Assembly (NCBI RefSeq): GCF_964204645.1
Contig: NC_134031.1
Location: 496,001 to 560,000 of the forward strand
Direction: 5' to 3'
Length of the DNA: 64,000 nucleotides
From: Tubulanus polymorphus
Lineage: Eukaryota > Nemertea > Palaeonemertea > Tubulaniformes > Tubulanidae
The number at the start of each line of letters is the position of its first letter. Positions within the stretch are counted from its first letter, which is position 1. The notes under the pieces were generated by a model, which saw only the letters and a program-made list of their open reading frames with translations, did not search any database and was not told the DNA's origin. Position numbers and translations under genes: made by a program. Positions 10,701 to 25,800 of the stretch are shown piece by piece.

Positions 10701-13700
10701 TCTCGAGTTCAAATTGAATAAGAAAATCGGCTTAGAAGAGAATTTAAAAGAGAAAGCGATAAGATTAGAAAGTTTTGAAGCTGAAGTGAAAGTTCAGGAT
10801 AAAGCGCTCAGGTACGTCTCAAGATTTCATCTCCTGAGCCACAGATAAACACACGTCCTGTGTGCCCCATTGCTCCAACTCATCACCGCCCAAACAGCCA
10901 CGAAATTCACTCGCTGTCCAGTAGAGAATTTTGAGATCCAGTGAGATCTGATGCAAGCAAACAGAATTCTGTGCCGATATTCTCTGAATCCTGCGTCTGT
11001 GTTTTTAGGGAAGCTGAAGATCGAATTGAACAAACTCAACGTAAATTTGACGAAGCGAAGAAATTACTCGTTCAAGCAGAACAAACTGTGAAAGATTATC
11101 AATCAGATTTACAACTAGAACGACTCAAAAATCAACGGTAAAAAATACACATTATAAACTACATCAAAACTGAGTTAAATCCTGTTGAGAAAATCTAGGC
11201 TTGATTGATATTCATTTGTACGTTTGAAATTCTGCACAGGCCTTGGTTTCATCGTCTAGGTTCGGGGACTGGCCTCTTATTGAGAGGTCCAGGCCTGGTT
11301 TCGCAATCAGGGGTTTAAAGGCATTAAAGGCGATCTAATGAAATTGACCCCTAAGACAATTCACATTCCCCAGACAACACTACGCCCTTATACTGTCTGA
11401 ACGCCTACTGTTAGTTTACTATCAATCATTCTTAGAACATTCTTCAAATATTTAATGAATTGTTATTTTTATCTAAACCCCTGTAGTTCCAGTGGACCAT
11501 AACGATTTCTAAGTTTTTATCAAACCCTGTATGTTTTCAGGGTTCAATATTCCTATATGATTTCGTGAATTTGCTAAAACGTAGAATTATTCAGAATTTT
11601 CTAGAACCTTAAGAATTATTTACAATTATTTCGAATCTGGGCAAAATGCATGAAAACTCTCTGAGATATATATATATATATATCTACAGTAATTATAGAT
11701 CCCGACTTCTTTAAGATATAAATGTCATTAGTGGGTGTTGGTTGTGGTGGTCACTCGCCCGAGCATGTTTTACTGGTCACAGTTGAACTGTTAACAGTCA
11801 CAGTGACAGGCGGGCGGGATCTACACAGTACTGGACACGTCTGTTGTCTATTTAATAGCAGGACACCGCATTCCACTACAATACTCATTAACACTCAGTG
11901 TAGTTTAACACTCGTCAATCTTTGGATTTATTTTTGTGCTCATTATTTCTACTAAAGGTAAATATTCAGACTGGAAAACAATACATTTCAAGAATTTCAT
12001 TTATTTCAATATCTTATTGTTTATTTATTATTAATTTCATAAATAACAAATTTTGATTTCAATTTTGAATTCAAACGCAGGATAAGAACCAAAACTATTT
12101 TTTGAAGTATTTTCAAATCAATTGTGATATAGCTTTGAATTAAAGAATCAGAAAATAATTTTCAAATAAATTTCGATATTATTTTTGTTGTTTTGCTAGA
12201 ATTGAAGAGGAACGTCAAAGGACGTTTGAAGGTTTCGCTGATATTCAAAAAAGTTTTACCGAATATCAGAGAAAAGCTCGCGAAAAATTAAAAAAGGTAA
12301 TTAAACAAAATCTTAATTACTAATTAACAGAGAACGCTAATTACCCGGGATCCAGTTCCACAGTTGTGAGAGTTGAGTTAGAATTGAGTTAATTTTCAGT
12401 GTTGTATTTATCTCTAATTTAGAGTTAAATCTGAACTCACAACTGTTGAACTGAGTTCTGTAATTCAATGTATGGCGTGTGCTTGATAAAACTCACTTCA
12501 GAATTTCACTGAAATTTTGGGGCTACATTTACATCGAGCCTGCCCTTACTCATATAACTAACCGTGTGCCATTTTTATTTTACCCGCGTGTGCTTATTAA
12601 CCACCGTGTGCCATCAACGATTATAGCATCAGAATAACGAGGAGTGCGCACGTAACAATCTGATACAAGTCAATCTCGAACGGGAAATATTAGAGAATAA
12701 ACTAACAAACATGACTGCTGAAATATCACTACTTCAACAAGAGATCAGGTACTGTTTACATCACTCCCACCTCTTTCACCTCCTCACCTCTCCCTCAACC
12801 TCTCTCACCCCCTCTCCCTCAACCTCTCCCACCTCTCTCACCTCTCCCTCAACCTCTCCCACCTCTCTCATCCCCTCTCCCTCACCTCTCCCACCTCTCT
12901 CACACCCTCACTCAACCTCTCCCACCTCTCTCACCCCCTCCCCTCTCCCTCAACCTCTCCCACCTCTCTCACCCCCTCCCCTCTCCCTCAACCTCTCCCA
13001 CCTCTCTCACCCCCTCCCCTCTCCCTCAACCTCTCCCACCTCTCTCACCCCCTCCCCTCTCCCTCAATACATCACTCCCACCTCTCTCACCCCCTCCCCT
13101 CAACCTCTGTCACCCCCTCCCCTCTCCCTCAACCTCTCCCACCTCTCTCACACCCTCCCTCAACCTCTCCCACCTCTCTCACCCCCTTCCCTCAACCTCT
13201 CCCACCTCTCTCACCCCCTCCCCTCAACCTCTCCCACCTCTCTCCCCCTCCCCTCAACCTCTGTCACCCCCTCCCCTCTCCCTCAACCTCTCCCACCTCT
13301 CTCACCCCTCCCCTCTCCCTCAACCTCTCCCACCTCTCTCACCCCCTCTCCCTCAACCTCTCCCACCTCTCTCACCCCTCCCCTCTCCCTCAACCTCTCC
13401 CACCTCTCTCACCCCCTCCCTCAACCTCTCCCACCTCTCTCACCCCCTCCCCTCTCCCTCAACCTCTGAAATGAGACTTTCCTGTCTCTCTTAGTAATGT
13501 TGTTATTTGAATGTTACCCTGGTGTTTGAACCAGTGAACTAAAAGGAATTCAGAAATGGAAAATTTAGGAATGAAAGAAAAATTTTATATTTGTTGATAA
13601 ATTAGGATATTTTTACAGAGCTGTGAAAGGGTTAAACATGACTAAATTAATGAGTAATATTTATTAATATCTGACTAATAATGATTAATATTTATTGCGT

Positions 13701-13790
13701 TTATGAATGATTTTTCGCCCACGCGATATATTCATATATTTATAGAAATCATTTATCTGTTTAATTCATTATATTCAATTTGATTATTTA

Positions 13791-13864
<74 letters not shown>

Positions 13865-16800
13865 GTATATTGTACGCGGGTAGGGGTGGAAAGAGGGATA
13901 GGTCTTAACGTGATTTGTGGCGGTCAGAAATTCTTGACCGCTGGTGTGGAACAAAGTCGTTAAATCGCAGTGAATAAAACACAGGTCTTCGATCTGTAGG
14001 TCTTTCTCTCCGCACGTCTATAGGTTAACCGTGTTTGTACAAGTTTAATTCTATTGAATTATTCTTAAAACCGACCACAATTAATTCTCAATACGACTTT
14101 GATTATTTGTTGACTCGAGTCGATATTCTCACCCCGACCTTACACCTGCTATTACCACTCATAGCCGTCGAACAGGTGTTTATTTACAGAGGTTTCAATT
14201 TCAATCAGATTCATCGTGAATTTCTCATTTTTCTGATATTCAGTAAAAACGTAAATTTTCAGTTTCTCTGAATTTTTAAAGATTCTTTCGTTCATATTTT
14301 TATCGCAGACATTTACAAGAGGAAAATAAAACAACTGCGGAAAAAAATTCGAATCTCGAAGAACAAATTACAACAATGGCATCGACGGAAGTGGTAACTA
14401 CGGTGAAAGAGAAGCGTTCATCCGGTGAGTCGAGACTCCTGACGGGATACTGATCTATGAGATCAGGTTCTACCTGTTAAATTTAACACTTGAGTTTGAA
14501 TGAGTTTAATTCTAGTGTTTTAACATTGAAGAATCAAATCTCAACCTCGGAGCCAGTTGCACAGTCATGGCTTAAGTCCAAAAATTGCCTTAAATCTTAA
14601 GACTGGTCTTAAGTTGTTAGACTTAAGACCAGTCTTAGTTCTATAGCCAATCTAAGCCATGACTATGCAACCCGCCCCAGGATCTTGGAGCCATAAATCT
14701 TAAATAACTATTGATGAAACTCTCTCTGAGTCCATGTTGTAAAGATAATATAAAATCCCTGCACACTTAGAATAAAAAGAGTCTAAAATGTTTAAAGCAT
14801 GAAAACAGTAACAAACAAAACCAAGAACTTTATCTTTACTACGAAATGTTATTGAAATTGTATAGTTGTAAGAAACTGAACAATTATCTCTAGTATGAAA
14901 TGAAATGTAGTTATTGTTATTGTATAGTTGTGAGTAATGATAGTTTAGAGGAAGAAGAAGTGAATGCTATGAAAGGAATCGTCAGTAAAACCAGGGAATT
15001 ATTCACAACCGGACGAGATAAAAAACTGAGCGTCAGCGACGATAGCGGAAATATAACATCGACCAATGAGAATACAGATTCAACTAAAACAACATCGGTT
15101 ACCGGGTTATCAGCAACGATGTCGTCTAAACCTAGTGATACTTATTTACCTTATAGATCATATCAACAGGCTTCATCGGTTAGTATTACCTGTACCCTAC
15201 ACCCTTCACCCTCTCAACCGGCCCCCTACACCCTCTCAACCTACCCCTACACCCTCTCAACCGGCCCCCTACACCCTCTCAACCTACCCCCCCCTACACC
15301 CTCTCAACCTGAACCTGGTATTCCCTCAGCCTGGATCCTACAATCTCTCAGCCTACCCCCTACACCCTCTCAACCTGTACCCTACCCCCTTCTCAACCTA
15401 CCCCCTACACCCTCTCAACCGGCCCCCTCGGCCCTCTCAACCTGAACCTGGTATCCCCCTCAGCCTGGATCCTACACCTCCTCGATCCAGTCCCATCATG
15501 GCTCTCAGACATTTGATACTTTATCACCATTCTTCTAATTTGACTCCAGACTTGGTGGGGTCCAACTGAAGGGGTGGTTAAGGGCTGCTGATGACTAAGG
15601 GGGTCCAGGATCCATCCAGGCTACTGATAGATGTTTAAGCTACTGGATTCAGTTCCACAGTTTCAAAATTTTACTCACTGAAATTAACTGATTTTGAGTC
15701 AAAACTGATATTTGTACTGTGTATTTGTCACTAGGTAAACGGTGATAGTAAGATCGGAGTTACGACTGGTATTGGATCTAGTTATAGATATAAGAGTACT
15801 GATATGCCGTATTCACCGCGCTCTAGTTCATACAGTTATACACCAATATCATCAGCTAGCTCTTTACAATCAGGCGTCAAATCATCTATTGATTATAACA
15901 GTGGATATTCAGGAAGGTACGTTTCATTTTGATACTCTTTAAAATCTGAGTTGAAAGTAATCTCAAACAAGAGTTCCTCCAAACTACCTTTCAGCCAGTT
16001 GACCAGTTAAAACTTAGATTTAAGATCAGTTTAAGCCCTACATTTCTATATCCAATCCTAACTCCATTGAAACTTTAGAGACTGTAGCACCTAAACTCAC
16101 AGAGTTCACAGAATTCATGCTGAACTTGTAGGGAATTTTATCTTCAGGCCTCACATCCCATTTAATCATTAGTTTAGTTTTGATTCTATAACTGAAGTAT
16201 GTTTTCTATATATTGCTGCGTCTCAGGCTGATGAGTTCGTCTCATCCCAGTCTAGATTATTCAGCTATTGCCGATATGTTTTTTTCGGCCGCTAAACTTC
16301 GACAAATCGATTTCGAATCCGATGTCCATTTGGACCCCGCGTCGTCGCACAGTTGCACTATGGGTTTGGAAGGTTGCACGTGTTACCAGACACAAGTGGC
16401 GCCATCTGTTAACGGTCACGGTGTCAATGAACAGAGTGAGTTTGAACGTAGATCGTAACCGTAGCTACCAGGATGTAGATCGTAACCATAGCAACTCGAT
16501 CCTCACTGTTATATCTATTATTCAATGTTAACTGTTTCACCTCAGATATATTTAATCCTAACACTAGGTAGAGCTAACACCTATAGAGTAGGGACCCCTT
16601 AAACATAGCTAGCAAAACATAGACCACTGAACAAGCAGCACTGAGTGTAACACTGATGAGTGGTACTGAGTGTGGCACTGCACGGCACATGTGTAACAGC
16701 GAATAAAGCTTGATATTTAGTTCCGGTTTATCCCACTAGGCGAGCTGCGTCTACGTACGTGTTTAAACCGGTCGATGAAATCCCGATTCAAAGAACGGAA

Positions 16801-19800
16801 TCTTCTTCGTTCTTCGTCGAGGCGTCGAAAAAAGGTGAAGATAAATTAGAAGATTTACGAGATGAGCTGTCGAGTATTATTGAGAAGGGTCGAGCAAGTA
16901 AGTGAGAGAGGGGAGGAGAGGGGAGATGGGGAGAGTGGAGAGGGGAAGGGAGGGAGGGATAGAGGGGGAGATGAGCTGTCGAGTATTATTGAGAAGGGTC
17001 GAGCAAGTAAGTGAGAGAAGGGGAGAGGGGAGAGTGGAGAGGGGAAGGGAGGGAGGGATAGAGGGGGAGATGAGCTGTCGAGTATTATTGAGAAGGGTCG
17101 AGCAAGTAAGTGAGAGAGGGGGAGAGGAAGGGAGGGAGGGAAGGATAGAGGAGGGGGAGAAGGGGAGAGGAGAGGGGAAGGGAGGGAGAGGTATTGGTCA
17201 GTACAGTCTCTTGATGCATGTTGTAGATAGATAGATGTTTAATTAGACTATATATACCGGAAGATAGATAAATGTAAGATAGATAGATGTGTAGTTTACT
17301 GTAGTTTGAGTTCAGTTTCACTCGATATACTCAGAGTAAAAATCCCAGTTAATCCAGTTAAATCCTAGAGTCAAATTCAAACAAACAACTGTGTAACAGG
17401 GTTTTCCTCTTCAACTGTTTCGTGAAACTGACTCACTAAACTAGAACCATTGTATTTATTCTTGCTTTTATAATGAATATTTAGAAGTTGCTTTTTATTC
17501 CAAATTCCACAGAAAATCAATAATTTCTCACAGGACGCTAAACTGATATTTAAACAGTAGTTATACATACATTACCTAATTCCCAAAATGCGCATTTAAT
17601 AATTTGTGAATTATAGAAATTATTCATCTGTGATATGAAATAGATTTCGATTGATGGTATGATTGTTATTGATTACTAGGTGATAGAAGAGCTGATGAAT
17701 TACAGAAAGTGATCAGTACATTAGAGGAAGAACGAGCTGAATATCGCACGTTAATAATGCAGTTAGAACGTCAAACAGCTGAATTACAGTCACAGTTACA
17801 GGGAACTGAGGTCCGTTATAAAGAGAGATTCAGTCGTATGGCTGAAATAGAACAAGATTTACACAAAAAATCTACGTTAGTGATGGAATTAGAGAGGACT
17901 CTTCATGAGAGGGATAGACAGGTAAGTTATTATAAAAACCCCTACTCTCCCCATTTCCAGCCCTCTCAGCCCTCATCTTACCCCTTAACCCCCTATCATG
18001 TTAGTGATGGAATTAGAGAGGGATAAATTGGTGGTCTATCATACAACCCCTCCCCTCATCTTTTCATCTTACAGTTACATATATAACCGGTATTTAATCT
18101 ACCCATGAGATAATTGATAATTGATAATTTAGTCTAGAAAGTTTGGCCAAGTTCCACAGCTCTAGATTCAGTTAGACTAGTTAAAACTGATAATAAAACT
18201 GATTTTGTTGATGAGTCGATGAATGATGAATCAGTTCCCCGTTTGTCAATCATCTCTGAATATTTCTATGATTTGTTGATATTGTTTTTTAGGTTCAAAC
18301 GAACGCTGCTCGTTTAACGGAGTTCGAACAGTTAATGCGCGAGAGAAATGGACGAATAGCCGGATTAGAAAGTGAGATCGCTGTTAAACGTCAGTTAGAA
18401 ATGAAAGTTACCGAATTAGAGGGAAAAATACGAAATACTGAATTACGTTTCGAGGATAAAAATACGAGATTAGAGAAAATAGAATCGGTTTTACAGGAGA
18501 GAGATAGAGAAATACTGGAAGTGAATAGAGAGGTGAGTGACAGAGGAGGTCATTGAATAGTTAGTGAGGGAGGTCATTGAATAGTTAGTGACGGAGGTCA
18601 TTGGAAAGTTAGTGAGGGAGGTCACTGGGTAGTAAGTGAGGTGATGAGGTCATTGGAAAGTTAGTGAGGGAGGTCATTGAATAGTTAGTGACGGAGGTCA
18701 CTGGGTAGTAAGTGAGGTGATGAGGTCATTGAAAAGTTAGTGAGGGAGGTCAATCAATAGTTAGTGAGGGAGGTCATTGAATAGTTAGTGATGGAGGTCA
18801 CTGGGTAGTAAGTGAGGTGATGAGGTCATTGGAAAGTTAGTGAGGGAGGTCAATCAATAGTTAGTGAGGGAGGTCACTCATTAGTTAGTGACGGAGGTCA
18901 CTGGGTAGTAAGTGAGGTGATGAGGTCATTGGAAAGTTAGTGAGGGAGGTCAATCAATAGTTAGTGAGGGAGGTCATTGAATAGCTAGTAAAAATTCTGT
19001 GTCAGTTGTCACTATTCCATTTGACGCATTCAAATGCAACTCAGGATCCGGTTCCTGAACTGGGTTAAGAATCATGAATATTATAACAGTTTCATGTTGA
19101 ACCAATAGATGGCAGTTCTGAGTAGTTATTTTCGGGCCCTAAAATGTTTGAACTACTTCTGGGAATAAAACGATTGATTGAATCGGTTGTTATTTTGTTG
19201 TAGTTGGCGAATCGTACGAATCAGATGAAGATGATGGAATCGGAATTGAACGGTAAAGTTACGGAGATTTCCCGTCACGTGAATCGAGTTAAAGACGCTG
19301 AGAAACAATTGGGAGATCGTCATGAGCAACTGCAGGGCATGCAACGAGAATTAGACGCTAAATCATCGGCGATCATCGAACACGAAATGACGATCAGTAA
19401 ATTGAAAGAGGGACAAAACGCTCAGATTCGTGAATTAGAAATGAGACTCAGATCGGTACGTGTTAATCTACGATCTACATTCCACCCCGAGATACATGTG
19501 GAACTGGATCCAGAGTCAACTGTGGAACTGGATCCAGAGTCAACTGTGGAACTGGATCCAGAGTCAACTGTGGAACTGGATCCGGAGTCAACTGTGGAAC
19601 TGGATCCAGATTCAAATGTGGAATTTCAGTTGAATCACTGTTGTGTTTATGGTTTTTGTTTTTAGTACGAAAATCAAATGGATGAAATGAATTCACGCAA
19701 TGAATTGTTCCAAAAGAACGTCGATGATTTACGTCAGGAACTCGGATCAAAAGAGATGGTCATTCTCGAGAATGCTTCCAAATTTGAGTCTTCAAAACGA

Positions 19801-22800
19801 GTAAGTTCACTAGGAGACTATTCCTGCTATATTCTAGCGCGTGGTTTTAATGTCGATTACTGACGGTTTGTCGTTTCTGGCAGGAAATGGAAGATAAAAA
19901 TCGTAAAGGTGAAAAGATGTTGATGGATATCGAAATGGAGCATAAATTCGCAACGGAACGAATCAATAAAATGGAATCGGAATTAACGGTTTGTCGAGAG
20001 GAGATTCAGAGTTATATCACACGTCTCGAATCGGAGAGAGCGAAATTCAATCAGGAAATGTTGAGCAAGAATGAAGAGGTAAAATTACTCAGAGTTTGGT
20101 AGAGATAAACTAAGCTGAAACAAGCCTCTCTAGGCTCTCAGAGATATACTAGGCTACTAGTTCAAACAAGCCTCTCTAGGCTCTCAGAGATAAACTAGGC
20201 TACTAGTTCAAACGGGCCTCTCTAGGCTCTCAGAGATAAACTAGGCTACTAGTTCAAACGGGCCTCTCTAGGCTCTCAGAGATATACTAGGCTACTAGTT
20301 CAAACAAGCCTCTCTAGGCTCTCAGAGATATACTAGGCTACTAGTTCAAACAAGCCTCTCTAGGCTCTCAGAGATATACTAGGCTACTAGTTCAAACAAG
20401 CCTCTCTAGGCTCTCAGAGATATACTAGGCTACTAGTTCAAACAAGCCTCTCTAGGCTCTCAGAGATATACTAGGCTACTAGTTCAAACAAGCCTCTCTA
20501 GGCTCTCAGAGATATACTAGGCTACTAGTTCAAACAAGCCTCTCTAGGCTCTCAGAGATATACTAGGCTACTAGTTCAAACAAGCCTCTCTAGGCTCTCA
20601 GAGATATACTAGGCTACTAGTTCAAACAAGCCTCTCTAGGCTCTCAGAGATATACTAGGCTACTAGTTCAAACAAGCCTCTCTAGGCTCTCAGAGATATA
20701 CTAGGCTACTAGTTCAAACAAGCCTCTCTAGGCTCTCAGAGATATACTAGGCTAATAGTTCAAACAAGCCTCTCTAGGCTCTCAGAGATATACTAGGCTA
20801 ATAGTTCAAACAAGCCTCTCTAGGCTCTCAGAGATATACTAGGCTACTAGTTCAAACAAGCCTCTCTAGGCTCTCAGAGATATACTAGGCTAATAGTTCA
20901 AACAAGCCTCTCTAGGCTCTCAGAGATATACTAGGCTACTAGTTCAAACAAGCCTCTCTAGGCTCTCAGAGATATACTAGGCTACTAGTTCAAACGAGCC
21001 TCTCTAGGCTCTCAGAGATATACTAGGCTACTAGTTCAAACGAGCCTCTCTAGGCTCTCAGAGATATACTAGGCTACTAGTTCAAACAAGCCTCTCTAGG
21101 CTCTCAGAGATATACTAGGCTACTAGTTCAAACGAGCCTCTCTAGGCTCTCAGAGATATACTAGGCTACTAGTTCAAACGAGCCTCTCTAGGCTCTCAGA
21201 GATATACTAGGCTACTAGTTCAAACGAGCCTCTCTAGGCTCTCAGAGATATACTAGGCTACTAGTTCAAACGAGCCTCTCTAGGCTCTCAGAGATATACT
21301 AGGCTACTAGTTCAAACAAGCCTCTCTAGGCTCTCAGAGATATACTAGGCTACTAGTTCAAACAAGCCTCTCTAGGCTCTCAGAGATATACTAGGCTACT
21401 AGTTCAAACAAGCCTCTCTAGGCTCTCAGAGATATACTAGGCTACTAGTTCAAACGAGCATCACTAGGCTCTCAGAGATATACTAGGCTACTAGTTCAAA
21501 CAAGCCTCTCTAGGCTCTCAGAGATATACTAGGCTAATAGTTCAAACGAGCATCACTAGGCTCCCGGAGATATTTATCTTATATTGTCAGCAGAGTTTGA
21601 AAGTGATTTCACTATGATGAGAAATCTAAATCTTTGAAGTCTTTTATGGTTAACTAAACGAATCATGTGTTAAATATTGCATAAGTTCAATATAAATACT
21701 GTAAATATATGAATATAAGTCTGATAGCCTAAGAACCCCTAGGTATCCCTGCATACTGAATGAAACTCTAATAAACCTCTTGAGTTTTCATTGTTGTTTT
21801 GTTTCTAGTTAGCGACGACTGACAGTAATCTGCGCGCGGCTCAAAGAGAACTCGAGAATAGGAATCTACAATATACAGAGTTAGAGAGAGCTATGCACGA
21901 ACGACTAGAGATGTTAACTAGCAGCACGACTAGAATTCACGAACTAGAAGAGGCTAACTCGCAATATCAACATAAAATATCATACATAGAACAACAGCTA
22001 GTTCGCAAAGACGACGAGTTCCAGATCGAAATGCGCCATCTTGAGGCGAAAATTGAAAGTACGGTGTTCGATTTGGAAGCTCGACACACGCAAATACAAC
22101 AACTCACGAAAACTATCAAGTAAGTCACAACTCAGTTTAAGCAAGTTGAACTCCTGGGGCCAGTTGCATAGTCATGACTTAGACTTCTAAGTCTAAGACC
22201 AACTTAGTTCTATAGACAATCTAACAACTTAAGACCAGTCTTAAGAGTTCAGACCACTTTGGATTTAAGTCACAACCGTGCAACCGGTCCCAGAGGACTG
22301 CGGATAGAAACGGGTTCTGATTTCTTATGAATGAAATTATGTGGCTGAGAATTATGAAGGTTTTGATTTCGTTATTTTCAGGGAATTAGAAGAAGAAAGG
22401 CAGAAATTGAGCGATGAGATTCAAGAGATGCACGGTGAGATGCAGGTACAACACAACGAACACCAGGGTCGCGCTACTCATATACAGAATCTAGAATCAC
22501 AAATCAAACATATTGAATTACAACGAGATCAGAAAGATGAAAGAGGTAACGAATGACTATTGATGAAACAATCTGAGTCCGTATTGAAATAATCCTTCAA
22601 TCAGAATAAAAAATAGATTCTGTAGTTCCTTGAGCTGTAGTTTATTCAACCTGGATTGAAACGGAGAATTGAAATTCATCCCTGACTGGAATTTATTGTT
22701 GTTTTATTTATTTTTTCTAAATGATTTTATGTTTATTTTTACTTGTAGTTCATTTCTTGGAAGATCGATTGAGTAAATTAGAAATGGAACTTCATGATCA

Positions 22801-25800
22801 ACTACAGGGATCAAACAGATGGGAATTAGACATTAAAACATTACAGGTACGATTTAAACACGATATCTGAATCCAGTTTCACAGTTCTGAATCCAGTTCC
22901 ACAGTTCTGAATCCAGTTCCACAGTTCTGAATCCAGTTCTGCAGTTAATAGTTGAGTTCAAGCATTGAAAATTAACTTAATTTAGATCACAACTTTGGAG
23001 CCAGGTCAACAACTGTGGAACTGGGTCCCGAACTGTAGAACTAGAACTGAGTCCTGAACTGTGTAACTGGATTCCTGGGGCTGGAAATGATCTGTAAATC
23101 AGTGAAATACACATTAATTTCTATTAACAGAGTGATTTACAAGCTAAAGAATCACACCTGAAAGAAGTGACGTCGATTCTGGATAAAACACGCGGCGACC
23201 TCTACCAGAAAGATTCACAGGCTGCCGAATTGAGCCAATCAGTGAAACGACAAGAAGCGGAACTACGTCACCGTAGTAACGAGGTTGAACATCTGGAACG
23301 TACGTTACAGGAGAGAACGAACGAACTGAAGGAAAGAGTGAAACAGGTATTAAATACACGACTGTCACAGATCAGGGAAAAATGTGGGAATTTGAATTAT
23401 TGGTGTCTTGTTGTTCTTGCTGGTGACGAGTGACACGAGGAACCTCTTGATAAGAAACAGCCCTCACTGTGGATATATAAATCAAGGAATTTGAATTTTT
23501 GGTATCTTGTTGTTTTTGGCTGGTGACGAATGAAACGAGGGACCTCTTGATAAGAAACAGCCCTCACTGTGGATATATAAATCAAGGAATTTGAATTTTT
23601 GGTATCTTGTTGTTTTTGGCTGGTGACGTGTGACACAAAGAACCTCTTGATAACAAATAGCCTCTACTGAGGATATCTTATTACTTGATAAGGGATTTTT
23701 TGGGCAAGGGTCAGAAAATATCAGGGAATTTAGATTCCCTGATCTCTAAGGCCCAGTGAATATGATTTTGAAAGAGAGTTGAACCTACCCGATACCAACC
23801 ACTGACCCGAGGAGAGGGCGGGACAAAAATTATAATTTCATTTGTTTTATATCAGGTTTCTGAGATCGAAGGTTTAATTCAAGAGAATAAGAAAGAAACT
23901 GTGGGTAAAATCCGAACGCTGGAACTATCTGTATCGGAGAAAACTCATATCCTCGAAGAGAAAAACCGTCAAGTTCAAATATTAGAGGAAGAAGTGAATA
24001 GATTGATAACAGCTCTGAAAGAAAGAGACGCTCAATTACAGAAAATAGAATCCACTATGAAATCACGTATTTACGATTTAGAAATGAAAGCCAATCAGAG
24101 TTCAGAGTTTGAGAAACAGACCGTGCAACAGAAGAATTACATCGAAGATCTCCGCGAGAACAACCGATTACTGAACGAGGACGTCGTCAAATTACGCGGA
24201 AAAATGTCTGAATTACAGAAATTCCAACACGAGAAAGAGAGATTAAATCGTCAACTCGAAGAGTACGTTTCATTGTTGAAGAGTAAAGACGGAGATAACG
24301 CGAGATTAGCGGAAGAGTTAGGAGCGGCTCGGGCGCGCGAGGCCCAGGTCGAGAGTCATTGGGTCGCCGAGAATCGTAATCTACAAGCTGAATTAAACGG
24401 AGCTCGCATGTCGCGTACTGAAGTTCAAGGTGAAGCTCGATCGCAGGTTCTAGAATTAGAAGAGAAAGTCGCGAGGTTACATCGAGATTTACAGATCGCT
24501 CACGATGAATTACAATCAATGAATCGTCAGTTGAGTTCTAATAAAGAGGTTCTCGACGCCGCTAATGAAGCTATTATGATTAAGGTACGTTTACTTTTTG
24601 TAGCAATTACAGCTTAACTTGGTTAAAGTCATCATCATCATCAATATCATCATCATCATCATCATCACCAATATCATAGACAAATGGAGGCCTGGTTGAG
24701 GCCTATTGGTGTCCGGCTCGTTTGGTGATTAATATCAGTTTAGGCGACAGGGTTATAAATGTTTCTCATTTATGTTATCATCAAATGCGCCATCAGACTT
24801 TTCGGCGAGTAGTCATAGTTTGATTGCAGATCACCCGATAAGTCTTCACATTACATCGTCTATCTGTTAGTCACTATTTATATTTGCAATTTGATTCATG
24901 AGTTGCAAGGAGTCATTAATTACGTATGCATCAAGGAAGGGGGGAGGGGTCGGTGCAATTGCGTATCGTAATGCTTAATGTACATGAAACAAAGTACAAA
25001 GTGGGAGGGGGTTGAAATAGTCAAATTTTATGCATACGTAATAAATGAATGATCCCTAAGTTGTCATTTGGATAAGTCATGGTCACATTACTGAAGTCAA
25101 CTCTATTTCAAAGTCCTAATTTCCAATTTTTCCGTTCCATTTACTAAGTATAAGTTGACATTTGTATAAGTCTTCAACGATCATCACAATTATAATGAAT
25201 TTCAACAATTTCACATTTAAAAACTAAAACGACTTTGATGAATTCAACTGTAAAATGATGTTAATTTGATGTTTATCGTGTTTTTGTAGGAAACTGAAAT
25301 AGCTCGATTAGAAGCTAAGATTGATTCACGAACTCGTATTGAACAGAGAGAGTTAGTACAGAGTGTACAATATGTACCGGCGTCTCTCACTGCGATTCCC
25401 GTCGATTCCACTCCGATTCACCCGTGCCCCGTTCACAAGCAGTCGTCGACGACCACGACTCACATTGTCTCCGGGTATAACTCTCCGAGACCGCGCGCGA
25501 TTTCCGTTGCGTCCTTGATGAATTCTCGTCAGACGTCGCCAGTAATCTCGCGCGCAGCCTCGTTCCAGAATCTCTACTTCGATACGTCACGATCAGTGAG
25601 TCCGATGGGACGTCGGTCGCAGTCCGTATCGCGATCTCAATCACCGGTTCGATTCCGTCGATTCAGCGAACGTTCCATGACGACCGAAGACATTGTTGGA
25701 GAAGGCACGAGATTCTCGTTTAATAATAAGTATAAAAGTCACGCTCATTACCCGGGTAAAACCGACTGCCCGACTCCGACCTCCAACAGTTTCAGTAAAT

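Noticed and set aside
12711-13469. 252-aa Ser/Pro/Leu-rich ORF
   Set aside because: Begins in a real CCDC18 exon, then runs past the donor at 12749 into a CT-rich minisatellite.
16721-16745. Alternative acceptor CCCACTAG at 16740 for the CCDC18 exon
   Set aside because: It shifts the frame and leads to a stop; the acceptor TATTTAG ending at 16720 keeps the frame open.
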